Assembly: GCA_964444075.1 (NCBI GenBank)
Contig: CAYUFF010000006.1
Span: 1-34,058 of the forward strand
Length of the DNA: 34,058 nucleotides
Direction: 5' to 3'
Source of the DNA: CAYUFF01 sp964444075
Lineage (GTDB): Archaea; Aenigmatarchaeota; Aenigmatarchaeia; CG10238-14; SCSR01
Numbering within the stretch: the first letter of the stretch is position 1; every line of letters begins with the position of its first letter. A model generated the notes under the pieces. That model ran no database searches, had not been told where the DNA came from, and saw nothing but the letters and a program-made list of their open reading frames with translations. The position numbers and the translations under genes were made by a program. Below, in pieces: positions 1-14,700 of the stretch.

Positions 1-1
1 A

Positions 2-2776
2 CCTTACTACCACTTTAACTCAACTTTGTATCAGGATTGGTTCTGGCTGGAAAATTGGGAGCCAATTGCCGAAAACGAAACTGTATGGATATTCAATTAT
101 TCAACGGATGAATGGGAAGTCTTAAGCGGTAAAGTTGGATGGTCAAGAGCGTTCAACTTTACGATAGACGTTTACGATCAAGAAGGAGACACAGTCGAAT
201 GTTGGTTGTTAATAAGCAAGGACGGAGGAGCAACTTGGGGGTACGTAGGCAGCGATACACTTATAGGCGCTGCTGGAGCCCCAACCAAAGGGACTTGTAG
301 CGTGTTGTATCACGGATTCGATTGTAGTAACGTGGGTTCAAAGAACTGGTTCAAGTGGGAAATAAGGGATGCTGAAAGAGCAAACTGGTTTAACAGGAGT
401 TCGATAAATGCCCCAAACCTTACTGTTCCAAAAGTTAAGCTTACTCTAATGGAGGGAAATGATACAGCAGTTTACAGGAAAGGAGATTATACTCAAGGTT
501 TGATCGTAAACGTTTTCGACCTAGAAAACTACTCTGCTGTAAAGGGTGCGAACGTAAGCTTTTATCTAACTCACGATGGCTCAACTTATCAGCTAGATTT
601 AAAAACTCAAACAGACTCTCAAGGAAACGCTACCTACAACTTCAATCCAGACTGTTCTTATTCGGTAGGTCCGCAGAAATGGAAGGCTGGAGTAACAGAC
701 TCTTGCTACCAAAATGTCAATACGACAGATCATTACCTAACAATCTTGGGAAGCATCTTTAACGACATTTTACAGCCAGACGGAGAGAAATACTGGAGAG
801 GAGAAAATGTTACAATAAGAATTCACGCTTACGACGATTGCTTGCTTAACTTAACAGACGCTCAAGTGGAACTTAAGTCAAAGTCCGAACGAACCCTAGA
901 AGAATTTACTTGCGAGCCAGTTTTGAACGAACTTAACGGTTACTACAATTGCACTTTCAACACAAGCTCGATGCCAACTCAATGGTACAATGTAACTTCA
1001 AACGTTACAAGAAGCTACTATGTGAGTAACGTCACGACGAAATACCACGCTTTCTGGATAGAAACAATTCCCTACCTTACTGCGGCGGATGTCGTAAGCG
1101 AGCAAGAGTTAGAAGAAGGGACAGAAAACTTGGGAGGCTGGGGCGAGCAATGGTGGTTCGTAGTCAATGCTACCGACGAAGACTACGACTGGTTGAAAGT
1201 TTGTGCTTACTACAGAAAAGTCGGAGAAGCTGCCTGGAGTTTATTGGGTTGTAACTCCACTGTAAGAGGAATTAACGTAAAGGTTACTTTCACAAAGACT
1301 TGGGCAACTGGTAGTTACATAGGCGACTGGGAATTCTTCTTTAACGTTAGCGATGACGATGGAAACTTTGCAAACACGAGCATAGGTCAATTCACCATAG
1401 AAAGAGATGACGTAACCTTCGAGTTGCTAGAAGGTAACAACAGCGTTGTTAATAGAAGTGCACCTCTCGGAGATCCGTTGCAAAACGTTACGTTTAAGGT
1501 AAAAGTGATCGATGCTGATAAGAATGTGCCTATAGAAGGTGCTAAAGTAAGATTCTTCATAACTTATGATAATCAGAACTACATAGCCCACCCAGAACCG
1601 CCAAGCTACCTAACTACGGGAAGTGGGAGCGAAGCTGGAAACGTTAGCTATCAGTTTGATCCAGATTGTACTTACCAAGTTGGTCCTCAAAAGTGGAAAG
1701 TAGGAACTGTCGAAAACGATTGGTATAAAGATGCAAACTCGACTGCTTACACATTTACAATAATAACTCAACCGTTGCAAGCCTACGTAAGCGAACCTAC
1801 CGATAACAAGACTTTCGTTAAAGGAGAGGACGACGTTTACCTACGAGGTTATGTTAGAGACGATTGTGGGCTCATCGATGGTGCTACCGTTGAATTCCAC
1901 GTTAAGAAAGGAAGCTACGACATACAATGTTCTCCGGTGACAGACGAAGCGAACGGTTATTATCACTGCACGATTCCGGCGACAGATACAGCAGGATGGC
2001 CAACTAGCTACTTAGGGCATTGGAACACCACCATAAACGCAAGCAAACTTTACTACAACTCAAGCAAGGTTTATACGGAGATGAATTCATTTGTTCTGGT
2101 CACTAAACCGTCAATAACGAGTTATTCAGTTAGTTCGGAAGAAACTTCGGGAGCTACCGCAAGCGGTGGTTGGGGTGAAACCTGGCAGTTTAGCTTCACC
2201 TTGACAGACGACGACCTAACAATTTCTCCGAGAGAAGATAGGGTAAACGTAAGCCTTTGGGTTAAGTTAGCTAGTGGCTGGAAATTGCTGAATTCGACTA
2301 TTTGTACGGCGAGCCCCTGCAGCTATACCTTCGTCCAAGAAGGAGATTTTGCATGCCAAGACATAGGAACCAGAGAGTGGAATTTGACGGCTGTAGATTA
2401 CTACGGTTATACGGACAGGACATCCTCGACAATAACGATAGATAAAGATGACGTTCAGATAATTGCCGAAACTTCGCTTTCCGATTCAAGCGTCGACAGG
2501 GAATTCGACGATTATGCAAAACTTGTCGCTACCTTGAAAGATTTGGATAGGGATGAGCTTGTAGGAGAAGGGGCAGTCGCGAAGCTTAAAGTCACTTGGA
2601 ATGGTAGCGAATACTTGGTGTGGTTAGAAAACGTTACTCAAAGTGATTCAAGAGTTTACTTCTACTTTAACCCGAACTGTACTTTCTTAACGGGAGCTCA
2701 ATACTGGAAAGTTGCAACGATCGGAGAAGCGTGCTATAAAGATGCCGAAAGTTCCTCTGTTCTACTGACCATTTAT
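2..2776 (+). repeat. Higher-order repeat block 1 (5' part missing)
   Basis: First of four blocks of about 1,000 residues. A complete block has nine Ig-like domains, i.e. three units (types C/A, A/B and B/C) of about 335 residues. Each unit has one domain with a WGE.W..F motif followed by an acidic loop, one with a (D/N)P.C.Y.VG.Q.W motif, and one with a DDC...YYNC pattern. Here the central motif falls near 650, 1660 and 2670, followed in turn by ...GSI, ...TQPL and ...YGQL. Only about the first 0.3 kb of the block is missing, by comparison with the later blocks. Confidence 0.85.
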
Positions 2777-5700
2777 GGTCAGCTTAAGGTTAACGTGACT
2801 TATCCACCCTACGGTTCGACTTTCCAGACGGCAACCTTAATTCCGATAAATGCGACAGTCTATTCAGATTGTTTGGCCCAAGAAGGCTTAATAAGCGGCG
2901 CTACGGTTAACATAAGCTTAAGGTCTCCTCTGGACGTAGTAGAAGAATGTTACCCGGTTACCGATTTAGGAAATGGATATTACAACTGTACTTGGGATTC
3001 AACTCTAAAGAAGCCAGGATGGTGGGATATAAGAGTTAACGCGACGAAGGATTATTACCACCAAAATTCGACTTGGTTCAACGATTGGTTTTACTTACAG
3101 AACGCTCCTCCAGAATATACGATAATTCCGGTGACTCCCAACGAAGACGGATGGGGAAGTACATTTAACTACTCAATCCAAGTCAGCGATGCAGACTTGG
3201 ATGATGTAACCTGCACTCTCTACGTTTCAACGGACGGTGGTAATTACTTCGAATCCAAAGGTAGCGTAACCGTAAGTGGTGAGGGAACTTGTAGCTTTCT
3301 ACTTACTTTCACTTGTAACGAAATAGGAACTGACAACTACTATTACTTCGTTTTGGACGATGGTTACAATACGGTTACTACCGAAACTTTACAAGGTCCA
3401 AACATAACCAAAGATGAGCTTCAGATAAGCTTGGTTAGCGGAAATAACGTTGATGTAAACAGGAATTCCGGAACCGTAACTCTCAAAGTTTATGTCAAGG
3501 ATGTCGATAAGAATGAATCCGTAGCTGATAACACGCCAGTGAAGTTTAACATTACCTATGATGGAAACAATTATCTGGCCGTTGCCGAAGTTAACACCAG
3601 CTTAGGATATGCGAGCTACGATTTCTCACCGGATTGTACTTATCAAGTTGGTGTACAAAAATGGACAACTTTCGTAGAAGATCAAGCCTGCTACTTCGAT
3701 GCTTATTCAGCCACTTGGAACTTAACCGTAATAGGAACACTATCGGCTCAGGTAACCCAACCGACTAATGCAAGAGAATATTACAAGGGAGAGTCTGTTC
3801 CTATAAGGTTTAACATAAGCGAGGATTGTAATAACCTCGTCGACCCAGATTATTTGAACGTTTCTGTTAAAAGTAGTTTCACCAACGAAATCTTTTACCT
3901 TCCTCATGTAAGAGAATCGACGGGATACTATAATGCAACTTTCAATTCCTCACAAAAACCAGCAAGGTATTACGACGTTAGAGTCTATGCCGAAAAGCAA
4001 TACTACAATCCTGTTGATTACACAGAAACGAACGCATTTTGGATAGAAACCCTTCCCACAATCCAATTGATTTCTGCAAGCGTAGAATCGGAACAGGGCG
4101 GAACTGTAGGAGGATGGGGTGAGACTTGGACATTTAGAGTTAACGTTACCGATGAAGATTTAGACCAAGTGCAAGTATGGCTGTACGAGAGACCTGGGGC
4201 TGGTGAATGGAGATTGCTACCACCAATAACTGGAAAAAGCAAACCAGCGGGCGTAGCCTCAGCTATAATAGAGTTCACTTATTCAGGCTTCACGTGTACG
4301 GATCTAACAACCAACTCTTCTCGAGAATTTTTCTTTAACGGTACGGATGATTATTCTACCGTCACTCCCTCAGGGTCAGCAAGAGATTACGCGGAATCAG
4401 GAATAGGAACCTTTAGTTTAGAGAGGGACGACATAAGGATAGATTTGGTTGAAGGAAACAACGCTGTACTCAACAGAAGCAACGTTACTAATGGAGAAAG
4501 GACTCTGCTCAGAGTGCAAATCTACGACCTGGATAAGGATTCAGCGATTACTACCGCTGACTTAGGACAATTCTGGGTGACCACCGACGGGACAACCTAC
4601 AGGAAAGACGTAGAGTTAACTACGATTGAACCGGGTGGCTACATTAGCGATAATTTCCCCACAAGCGATAGATGTTTGTACGATATTGGCCCGCAAAAAT
4701 GGAAAGTTTATTACGGTCAAACTTGTTACAAACCAACTTGGAGCCAAGAATGGAACCTAACTCTGATAACTACACCCCTTAGGGTTAGCTTAGTAAAGCC
4801 TAGCGGAGAGAGTTACGCGGTCGGAGAATCGGTCACTCATGTAGGGTATGTGTGGGACGATTGTGGAGGGGTTGACTCAGCTTGGGTGAGGTTCGCAGTA
4901 TGGCAAGCAAACACCTTGATTGCCGAAGGCTATGCTACGACAAATTCGAGCGGATATGCTACCTATTCCTTCGATTCTACGGGCTGGAGCTACGGTTACT
5001 ACAATTCCACGATTAACGCTAGCAAGCAATACTACAACGATTCCGAGGAGGTTCTGAAGGAGAACGCTTTTGTAATAGTAAGCAAACCTACTATAGCGAG
5101 CTTCACCATTACCACGAGCGACTCTACGAACCCATACGGTTGGGGAGAGACATGGACTTTTGATATCGAAGTATATGATGAGGACCAAGTAGCGTTCGAT
5201 TTTGAAAGATTGAATGTCAGTCTATGGATTAACACGACTTCAGGTTGGAAACTCTTGAATTCAACGATTTGTTACGCGCCAGATTGTAGGCTGCAAACAC
5301 CCTATCCAAAAATTACCTACGAGAATACATTCCTCTGTTCCGACATAGGAAACAGGTTGTTCAGGGTTACTGCTGAAGATTATTGGAATTACACGGACGA
5401 AACAATCACATCACAACCTATAATCAAAGATGACGTGGTCCTTTATGCTACTTCAACCCCATCGAAAGTCGATAGAGAAGGAGAAGTTGTGTTGTTGCAG
5501 GCAAGAGTTTACGACCAAGATAAAGGAGAGTACGTCGGCGGAGAAGTCGACGGCACGATAAGAATAACTTATGACGGTGTTAACTACGGCTCTCCAATAA
5601 GCTTGACTACAGACAACTCAGGCTACCTTTCTTACAACTTCGACCCAGACTGTAGTTATGAGGTTGGTGCACAAAATTGGAGAATGGATGTGGAAGATGA

Positions 5701-8700
5701 ATGTTATTCTTCAGCTGCAGTAAGCGGGTATACAATAAACTCCATAACAATCTACGGCCAGCTTAAGAATAATTTGCAACTGCCTGTTTACGGCTCAGAA
5801 TTTAACGTGACAGAGTTAGTGACTATAAGGTTCAACACAACCTCGGATTGTCCGAACGAAGGTTTGATAGCTAACGCTACAGTTACTGTCGAACTCAAAA
5901 GCCCCCTCGGTGTGTTTGAGAGTTGTAAACCTGTTTACAACGAGTCGGACGGTTGGTACAACTGCACTTGGAATTCTACGGGCAAGAAAGAAGGACACTG
6001 GAGTATAAGGTTGAACTCGAGTAAACAATACTACAACGATAATTCAACCCTGTATGAGAATTGGTTCTGGTTGGAGAACGTTAAAACTAACGCCGAAAAT
6101 GCGACTCTTTGGACGTTTAACTACTCGACTAGCGAATGGGAAATCATAAATGAATCGACTCAAGTTGGATGGACAAGATTGTTCAATTATACTATAGACG
6201 TTTACGATCAAGAAGGTGATACGGTAACTTGCGAATTGTTCATAAACAAAACCGGAGCTTGGGAGTTAGTTGGAAGTGACACAATAGTTGGAACTCCAGG
6301 AGTTCCGACCAAGGGAACCTGTAGCGTGCTCTACCACGAATTTGAATGTAGCGACATCGGAAAAGTGATCGCGTACAAATGGCAGATTAAGGACGCGGAA
6401 CAAGCAAACTACTTCAACACGAGCGAATCAATAGGACCAAACCTGACGGTTCCGAAAATCGAGATAAGCTTGGTAAACGGAAACGATTCTGCAGTCAACA
6501 GGACAAGCGGAATAAACCAAGTGGTAGAACTTTCTGTAAAAGTTTTTGACTTAGAAAACAATAGCGTTGCAAACGACGTCGAAGTTTCTTTCTACGTGAC
6601 GCACGATAATCAAAACTACCAGTTAGATTTAATAAATTATACCGAAGATGGTTATGCATACTATTACTTCAATCCAACCTGCGATTATTCGGTCGGAGTT
6701 CAGAAGTGGTACGCGAAGGTTACAGATTCTTGTTACCAAAACGTGCAAACAGATGAGTTTACAACTACCGTTTATGGGGACCTAATTCCAACTATCCTAT
6801 CGCCGAAAGGAGAAAAGTATTTGAGAAGTAATTACCCAGACGGTCAGCTAGTTCCGTTTAAGGCGAGGGTAATCGACGATTGTGGAGTTGCTATGAGCGA
6901 TGTTTTGTTGAACTTCAGTGCCATTAAAGATAGCGAAGTTAAATACTGTGCTCATGTCCAAAACCTTGGAGACGGTAATTACACCTGCCAACTCAATACG
7001 ACAGGCTTCAAAGCTCAGGGTTGGGACGTTAAAGTTAACGTAAGCAAAGAATACTATAACACCAACTACACTTATGAAGCGTTTTGGATTTGGAAGAGAG
7101 GTTTCTGGGTCGAGACAAAGCCTGTTCTAACTTCAAACTTCGAATACGTTACCTATGATTATCTTGGTAACAAGGGAGATTATGGCTGGGGTGAAACTTG
7201 GTATTTCTTCGTTAACGCAACCGACGAAGACGGGGATGTTTTGAAAGTAATGCTATGGGTTAACACCACCACTCCTCCAGAGGATTGGATACTTAAAGGC
7301 CAGAACGCGAGCGTGAGCGGTGTGAACGTAAGCATAAGAATAAAAGCGTCTCCAGCTTTCGGTCCGACGGAAGCTTTGAAACCGAGAAAGTTCAAGTTCA
7401 ACGTTACGGAGGTTGAAGACATATTCGGGAACACGACTCCAGACTTTCCGCAGAACAAATATGAAATAGGGTTTGGTTATTTCACTCCTCAGAAGGATGA
7501 CGTAACATTCTTCCATGTAGAGGGTAACGGAACTTCAGTTAACAGGACCGAAGGAGCACAAAGATTGTCCGTCAGAGTATGGGATAATGACAAAGGTGCG
7601 TGGGCTTATCAAACGCCAACTTCTCCACCGACCGCAAGAATCTGGGTTACTACAAATGATGATAATTACGTTGTAATAGCCCAATCTCCTGCAGGAATCT
7701 TACCAGAAGGTTACATAAACACTACAGGAGCCGGTTTTGACCCCGACTGTAGCTTTGAGGTAGGTCCTCAAAAGTGGAAAGCAGAAATTACTCCCGACAA
7801 CCCATATTACAAAGCAGCCAACAGTAGCGAGTATTCGATCAACATAGTCACCGTACCACTCTCTTACCAAGTTGTTCATCCGCTGAACGGAAAGAGATTC
7901 TTGAAGAACTATCCAGAACTGGTTGAAGACATCCCGATAATAGTTAACGTTAGCGATGAATGTGGAGGCGTTGCCAGAGCAAACGTGAAGATCTATGCCG
8001 AAAGAGGAACTACGATCAAGGAATGTTCGAGCGTTAAAGATTATGGCAACGGAACTTACTCGTGCACGTTTACGGAAAGCCAGATAGATAACGACCCCAC
8101 TTGGGAGTATGGATACTGGAACGTAAGCACGAACGCAACGAAAGCGTACTACAACAGCTCACCGACCTTGACCGAGATGAATGCATTCTACATAGCTTCT
8201 AAACCAGAGTTAAGCTTACCATCCCCCTACATAACCACGGTTTTCGGAACTTACGACTGGGGAGATATCTGGACTTTCAGGGTCGACGTCGACGATAAAG
8301 ACTATACGGGAGAGTTAGGGAGTGTGGTTAACGTTAGTTTCTGGATAGATCTAGCTAGCGGTGAAACTTACTTTGGTTCAAAGGTTTGCGTGAGAGGAGT
8401 TAATTGCAGCACATACGATCCAGAGGGTCCCGTGGAGTTTAGCGATATAACCTTTACGTGCAACAGGACTTATAGCGATGTTGGGGTGAGGAGCTTCAGG
8501 TTCAAGGCAGTAGATAACTTTGGGTACGAAGATGAACTCACTCAAAGCTTTACCATAGACGAGGATGATGCAATCTTAGAACAAATAGGGAGCAACGCAT
8601 CAAGCTTAGCGAGAGAGTTCGGCAATACGGCTCACTTCTACGCGAGGTTTAGCGACATGTGGAAGGGTACCATAGAGTTTGCGGGAGTTAACGGGACTCT

Positions 8701-11700
8701 TTGGATAACGACTAACGACACGTTTGACTACAGCGTATTCTTACAGACAAACGGAAGTGGGTACTTCAACTACTACTTCGACCCTGGTTGTGAGTTTAAA
8801 GCAGGAGTAAGATGGTGGAAAATCGTTCTGAACGACTCCTGTTACGAGATAGTGGAATCCCCGAATCAGAGCTTAACGATTTACGGTCAACTGAAGTTAG
8901 ACTTGATAAGACCAGAAAAGGGTTCTGTAATACCGGTTGGAGAAACGGTTGAAGTGAGGGCTAACGTCTCCACGGAGTGTTTTGAAATAATAGAGGGAGC
9001 GAACGTTAGTTTCGAAGAAAGAGACCCAGAAGGTAACTATAGAGTGATAACTCAAAACGCTTCAGACATAACTCAAGGGTTGTACAACGCAAGCTGGAAC
9101 ACGAGCTTCCACAAAGGAGGATATTACGGAATAAGGGTTAACGCAAGCAAAGAATACTATTTCAGCAACTCCACCCTCTTCGCAAATTGGGTTTACTTGA
9201 ACAACACCCCACCTACCGTTGAAAACTTCTCGGTAACCCCGAATCCAGGAATGTGGGGAGAAGTTTTCACTTATCAAGCTGACGTCTACGACTTGCAAAT
9301 GGATAACGTTACTTGTAGGTTGTTAGTCTCGTTTGACGGAGGAGCTACATGGCAAGCTAAGAATTCAACGGTAATACCTTGGGGAAGAGGTACTTGTAAG
9401 CTAACGGTTAGGTTTGACTGCTCGGCGATAGGTACGGACAACTACTACATGTTTGAAATAGACGACGGAACTAACAAGTTCAACACGAGTATGCAGTACG
9501 GACCAAACGTAACCAAAGACACGGTGATAGTAAGCTACGTGTACGGAAACGAAAGCCACGCATACAGGAGGGGTGCCAACACGACTCTACTCATCCTGAA
9601 ATTCTACGACCCTGTAAGGGATGCGCCAGCGGTAAACACGAGGGGTGCGGTGTGGGTTACTTACGACGGTACTAACTGGGATGAGGGTACCATAAACTAC
9701 ACGAATTCTTCTGGCTACCTGAACGTTTATTTCGACCCCACTTGCGATTACACAGTCGGTCCTCAACGCTGGAAGGGAGGGGTGTACCAAGACGCTTGTT
9801 ACGAGGATGCCAACACAAGCCAAGAATTTACACTCACCATAATCGGAGACTTGGTGAACAACGTCACGGATATCTTGAGGAAGAATTCTACCGGAGAGTG
9901 GTCAATTTACGCCTATCCACCACCCTACATACTCAAGGGCGAGTACAACGTCAGCATCATAGGTAGGGTTGAGGATGAGTGTTTGGTGGGTATAGAGAAC
10001 GCTGAGGTCAACATAACGTTCGAACACGAGAGCGGAAAGACAATCTCTTGCACCCCTGTTAAAGAACTCGGTGGAGGAGATTATCGTTGCGACTACGATA
10101 CGAACCTCTTGCCGGCAAGGAACTACAACGTCTCTATAGTTTCAACCAAGGAATACTACAATCCTGGATATTACTTGAAATCTCCAGCGTTCTTCTTAGA
10201 AACGAGACCCATCTTAACTTCTCAAGACGTTAGCCCAGAGGTAGGCGGTTGGGGAGAAAAGTTTTACTTCAGCGTGAACGCCACAGACGAAGACCTCGAC
10301 AAGTTCTTAGTGAGACTCTACATAAGGAACGCTACTGCGGGCGACTGGATTTTGGCTAACTCCACAGAGGTTACTGGAATAGGGAAAATAATTAACCTCA
10401 GTTACTCCAATCCAGGAGAATGGCAATCACAAATAGGTCCTTGGGAATACTACTTCCACGCAGAAGATGAAAGAGGGTACACGACGTCTACAGCTCCAGC
10501 ACCCTTCTTGATAGAAAAGGACGACGTAAGGGTAGATTTGGTTAGCGGCGACGGGGCAGTAGTTTGGAGGAATGGGAGCGACACAGCTCTACTCGTGCTT
10601 CGAGTAATAGATATCGATAGGAACGTACCGGCAGACTCGGCTTGGAGTAAGTTCTGGGTTACCACTAACGCGAGTGACCCAGAATCCTGGGACGAAGGTG
10701 TCGTTACACAATCTAACCTTACAGGTCACATAGAATACCCATTCGACCCGACCTGTAGCTATTCCGTGGGAATCCAGAGGTGGAAAGGTGGTGTGTACAA
10801 CGATCCATACTGGAAAGACCAAAATTCTTCCGTCTACTCTCTGACGATAAAGACGAATATGAGCATCAACGTTACGCATCCAGATGGAGACAGTTATCTG
10901 AGGGGAGAAACGATTCCCATCATCGCCAGAGTTTGGGACGATTGTGAAAACGTTTCGGATGCGAGCGTTACTTTCAAGATAATCATAGGTTACTCAACTT
11001 ATACTTGCGCAGCCTCACCCATAGGTAACGGTTTGTACAGGTGTGACTGGGACTCAAGCGGTAAGCCTTACGGATGGTACACCATAAAAGCATACGCGAG
11101 CAGAGATTATCACAGCGATGCGACGCAAACCAAGGAGAATGCATTCTTCCTAGCCACGAAACCTATCCTCGAAGATCCGAAGATAGACCATACTCTCGGA
11201 GGTTGGGGAGAAACTTACGTTTTCAAAGTTTACCTTACAGATTACGATAAGAACGTCAACAACGTTAGCCTATGGAAAAGCTTGGATAACGTCACTTGGA
11301 CGTTAGTAGATTCTAAGCTCGTGAAACCATACTACGCGGACACGGAAGTTACGTTTACCGAGAAGTTTACCTGCAAAGATATTGGGGTGAACTACTTCAA
11401 GTTTAGAGCTACGGACGAATTCGGCTACTCTACCGAAATCTATGGGGGCAACTTTACTCTCGAGCAAGACGACGTTAGCGTATCCATAGATAGTGAAGTA
11501 AGCGATAGCGAAGTAAGAAGAATGGGAACCCAAAAAGCGACGCTTAGGTTCAAGATTTACGACACGGACTACGGAATTTATCCCAGTGGAGTCAACGGTA
11601 CGGTTTGGGTGACCGAAAACCACGAGGACTATTCAGTCATCCTAACTTGCAAGAGCAATCTCGGTAATTGTACAGTATACTACGACCCGAGTTGTAACTC

Positions 11701-14700
11701 TTCGGTAGGGATCCAATACTGGAAGGGCGGAGTTACCGATGCTTGCTACAAGCAAGTTAACACTACTAACACGACGCTGACGGTATACGGTCAACTCAAC
11801 ATTACCATCTTGTCTCCAAGGGCTAACGAAATCTTAAACAGGAACGTCACCTACTGGCTGAATTCGACTGTTGCAACAGATTGTGAAGTTTCACACGAAA
11901 CTTCGACGGTAAGGTGGTATAACTCCTCGTTGAATTTGATAGGAGAAGGATACAACTACAGCTGGCTAGTTCCGTGGAACTATGAACTTGGTCCAGAAAC
12001 GATATACGCGAGAGCTACAGAAGAGTACTACGACTACTCCCAAGATTCTGTTGACATCTTCGTTTACGGATGGAGTGGCATAGAAAGCATCGTACCGCCC
12101 AACGGAAGTGAAGTGATGGCAGGTCTAACTGTAGAAGTCAAGTGTAGGGTGGTAGACGAAAACACAGGAGAAGGAATAGAAAACTATCCAGTAAGCTTCT
12201 ACAAGGACGGTGTCTTACAAGACACGGTATCGACCGACGCTTCTGGAGAAGCAAGTTGGCTTTGGGGTACCGGGAGCGAATCACCAGGATGGTACAACAT
12301 CTCTTGCAGGATATCCGATAACCCAACCCTCTACTACAACACGAGTATAAGCGAAAGGTACAGCTTGATAAGGGTGAAAAGACCCCTGATAATAGACCAA
12401 ATAATCCAAGAATACCCGTTCATTTACAGGAACGATTCCTTCACCCCGTACGAGATGAACATAACCGTACATGTCAGCGATGCGAGAGTAGGCGATGCCG
12501 CTGGTGCTAACGTTACGTTTTACAACTCAACGAGTTTCCTAGGAAATTGTACTACCGACGAGAGTGGGTATTGTTACATTACTTACAACGCACCAGACAC
12601 GTTAACTCCAGGAAGTCATCCGATCTACATAAACGCAACGAAAGTTGGAGTAGAACCCTCCGAAACCAACGTTACTTTCGTAAGCGTATACGGCATACTT
12701 TTCATCGACATAACTTCTCCGGCTAACGGAAGTTATTGGAAGTTAGGTTCTACCTTACCGCTCGAAGCTACTCTGAACGATGAAAACGGAGAAAGCGTTT
12801 CAGCGAGCGTTAAATGGTATAACGAAAAGGAGCAAATCGCGAGTGGACTCTCGACTAGCTGGTACATCACCGATATAGAGACAGGACCAGAAGTTATAAC
12901 GGTCAATGCTACACGAGATTTCTACACCAAAGGAGAGGACAACGTTACGATAATAATCACAGGATTGGCCGATGTAGTTTGGGTAGCCCCGCCTCATGAC
13001 TCTACTCAGCCTTATCCACAGAGCTTCGACGTTGTATGCCAAGTTAAAGACCATTCAACAGGCACGCCCGTAGAAGGTTACGCGGTCTACTTCTGGCATA
13101 AGACTACTGGGGGTTTCGTCTTCGACGGAAAGTACTGGACGAACGCTACGGGTCATGCCAACTTCACCTTCACACCCAGCGATAAGGGCGACATAACTTT
13201 CAAGTGTAACATCACTGACAACGAGACGTTAGAATATTCTGCGAACGTAAACGAAGCCGAAGCTTTAATCCACGTGAAGGATATAACACCACCACTCATC
13301 GAGAACGTTTCGGTCTATCCGACTGTTAAGTTGGAGGCGAATTTGAATGCAACAAACATTACCGCAGACGTCGTTGATAACTACGGAATAAGTTCCGTAT
13401 GGGCGAGGATATTCTTACCCAACGGAACCGACGTGAACGTGACGATGACTAACATCACCGTACCAGAAAAAGGCTTTGGATTCTTCAGAGCAACCTACAG
13501 CACTCTGTACGTACCGCCAATCGGTGGGACCTACAACGTTACCGTGTTTGCCATGGATGAGCCACCAGAGAGTAACGTTAACAGTACCTTTGCTGGCTAC
13601 TTCCACGTTTGGGGTAAGACAGAAGGTGTAATCAGAAACGTACCAACCTCGGTAACGGCTTATGGAATAACACAAACCCAAGGGTACAGCTTTGACCTGT
13701 TAGTCAACTTCACGAACGCTGGACCGGCGACGGCCTACGACGTCAACATAACCATCGAAGAATCCCCCGTAGGCTACACCACCTACAACGCGACTTTCAA
13801 GTCATGCGGGACTCTCTACGCTAACACCTCCTGTCTTTTCGCTGTAAGAGTGACGGTTCTTCCAAAGACCCCACCAATTCTTATCAGGATTTACGGAAAC
13901 GCGACTTGGAGGAATCCGGACTTGACTATCAATTCAACGAAGACTGTCACGGACGTGATAGTAGCTTCCAACCCTGTGGTTGAAATAGTTCCAGAAGAAC
14001 TCAGAGCAGTAACTCCCCACGATAAAACCACCTACGTTGGTAGCGTGACGGTTGTTTCTGCTGGTAACGATGCAATCAAAGACATTACGATTAGCTTGGT
14101 CGGGGGTAACCTCTTCCTCGATTGTCCAGAGTGTGAAGTGGAGCTTTACCCCACTGAATGGGGTATCCTGGACGCGGGAGAGAACTTTAGTGTGGACATT
14201 ACAGTAACAGTACCTGCAGGTCAATCGCCTGGGATTTACTGGACGAAGATAAGAGCTTCAACCAGTAACGCAGGTTACGATGAAAGCCTGCTTAACTTGA
14301 CCGTACCAGTGAACAGTTCTTGGACAAGGAAACCCGAGACATGGGGAACGATATTGGCACCGACGAACACAGAAGCCAAGTTCGGTGAGATTAAAATCGA
14401 CAATATAGGAAACGTCAAACTATCCTTTTCGCTGTATAAAACCGGCGAAGCAGCCCCGTTGGTTAGCGTTTCGCCGTTGGCGTTCGACTTAGAGAAACAA
14501 GTCTCACGAACCGTTAACGTAACCTTTTCGATACCACCCGATCAGCCATGGGGCCTCTACTACGGAGAAATTTCAATCAGAGCTACAGAGACTTTATCAG
14601 GAGAAGCAGCTACACCACCAGAAAGGGTCGTTAACTTTACTCTAAACGTCACCGATGTACCACCAACGATCGAAGAACCGAAAGTAGAACCAGAAATAAT

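Noticed and set aside
26..28. TTG as the start codon of the giant gene
   Set aside because: The frame is open upstream to the window edge, and the upstream codons match another repeat copy, so this is an internal codon.
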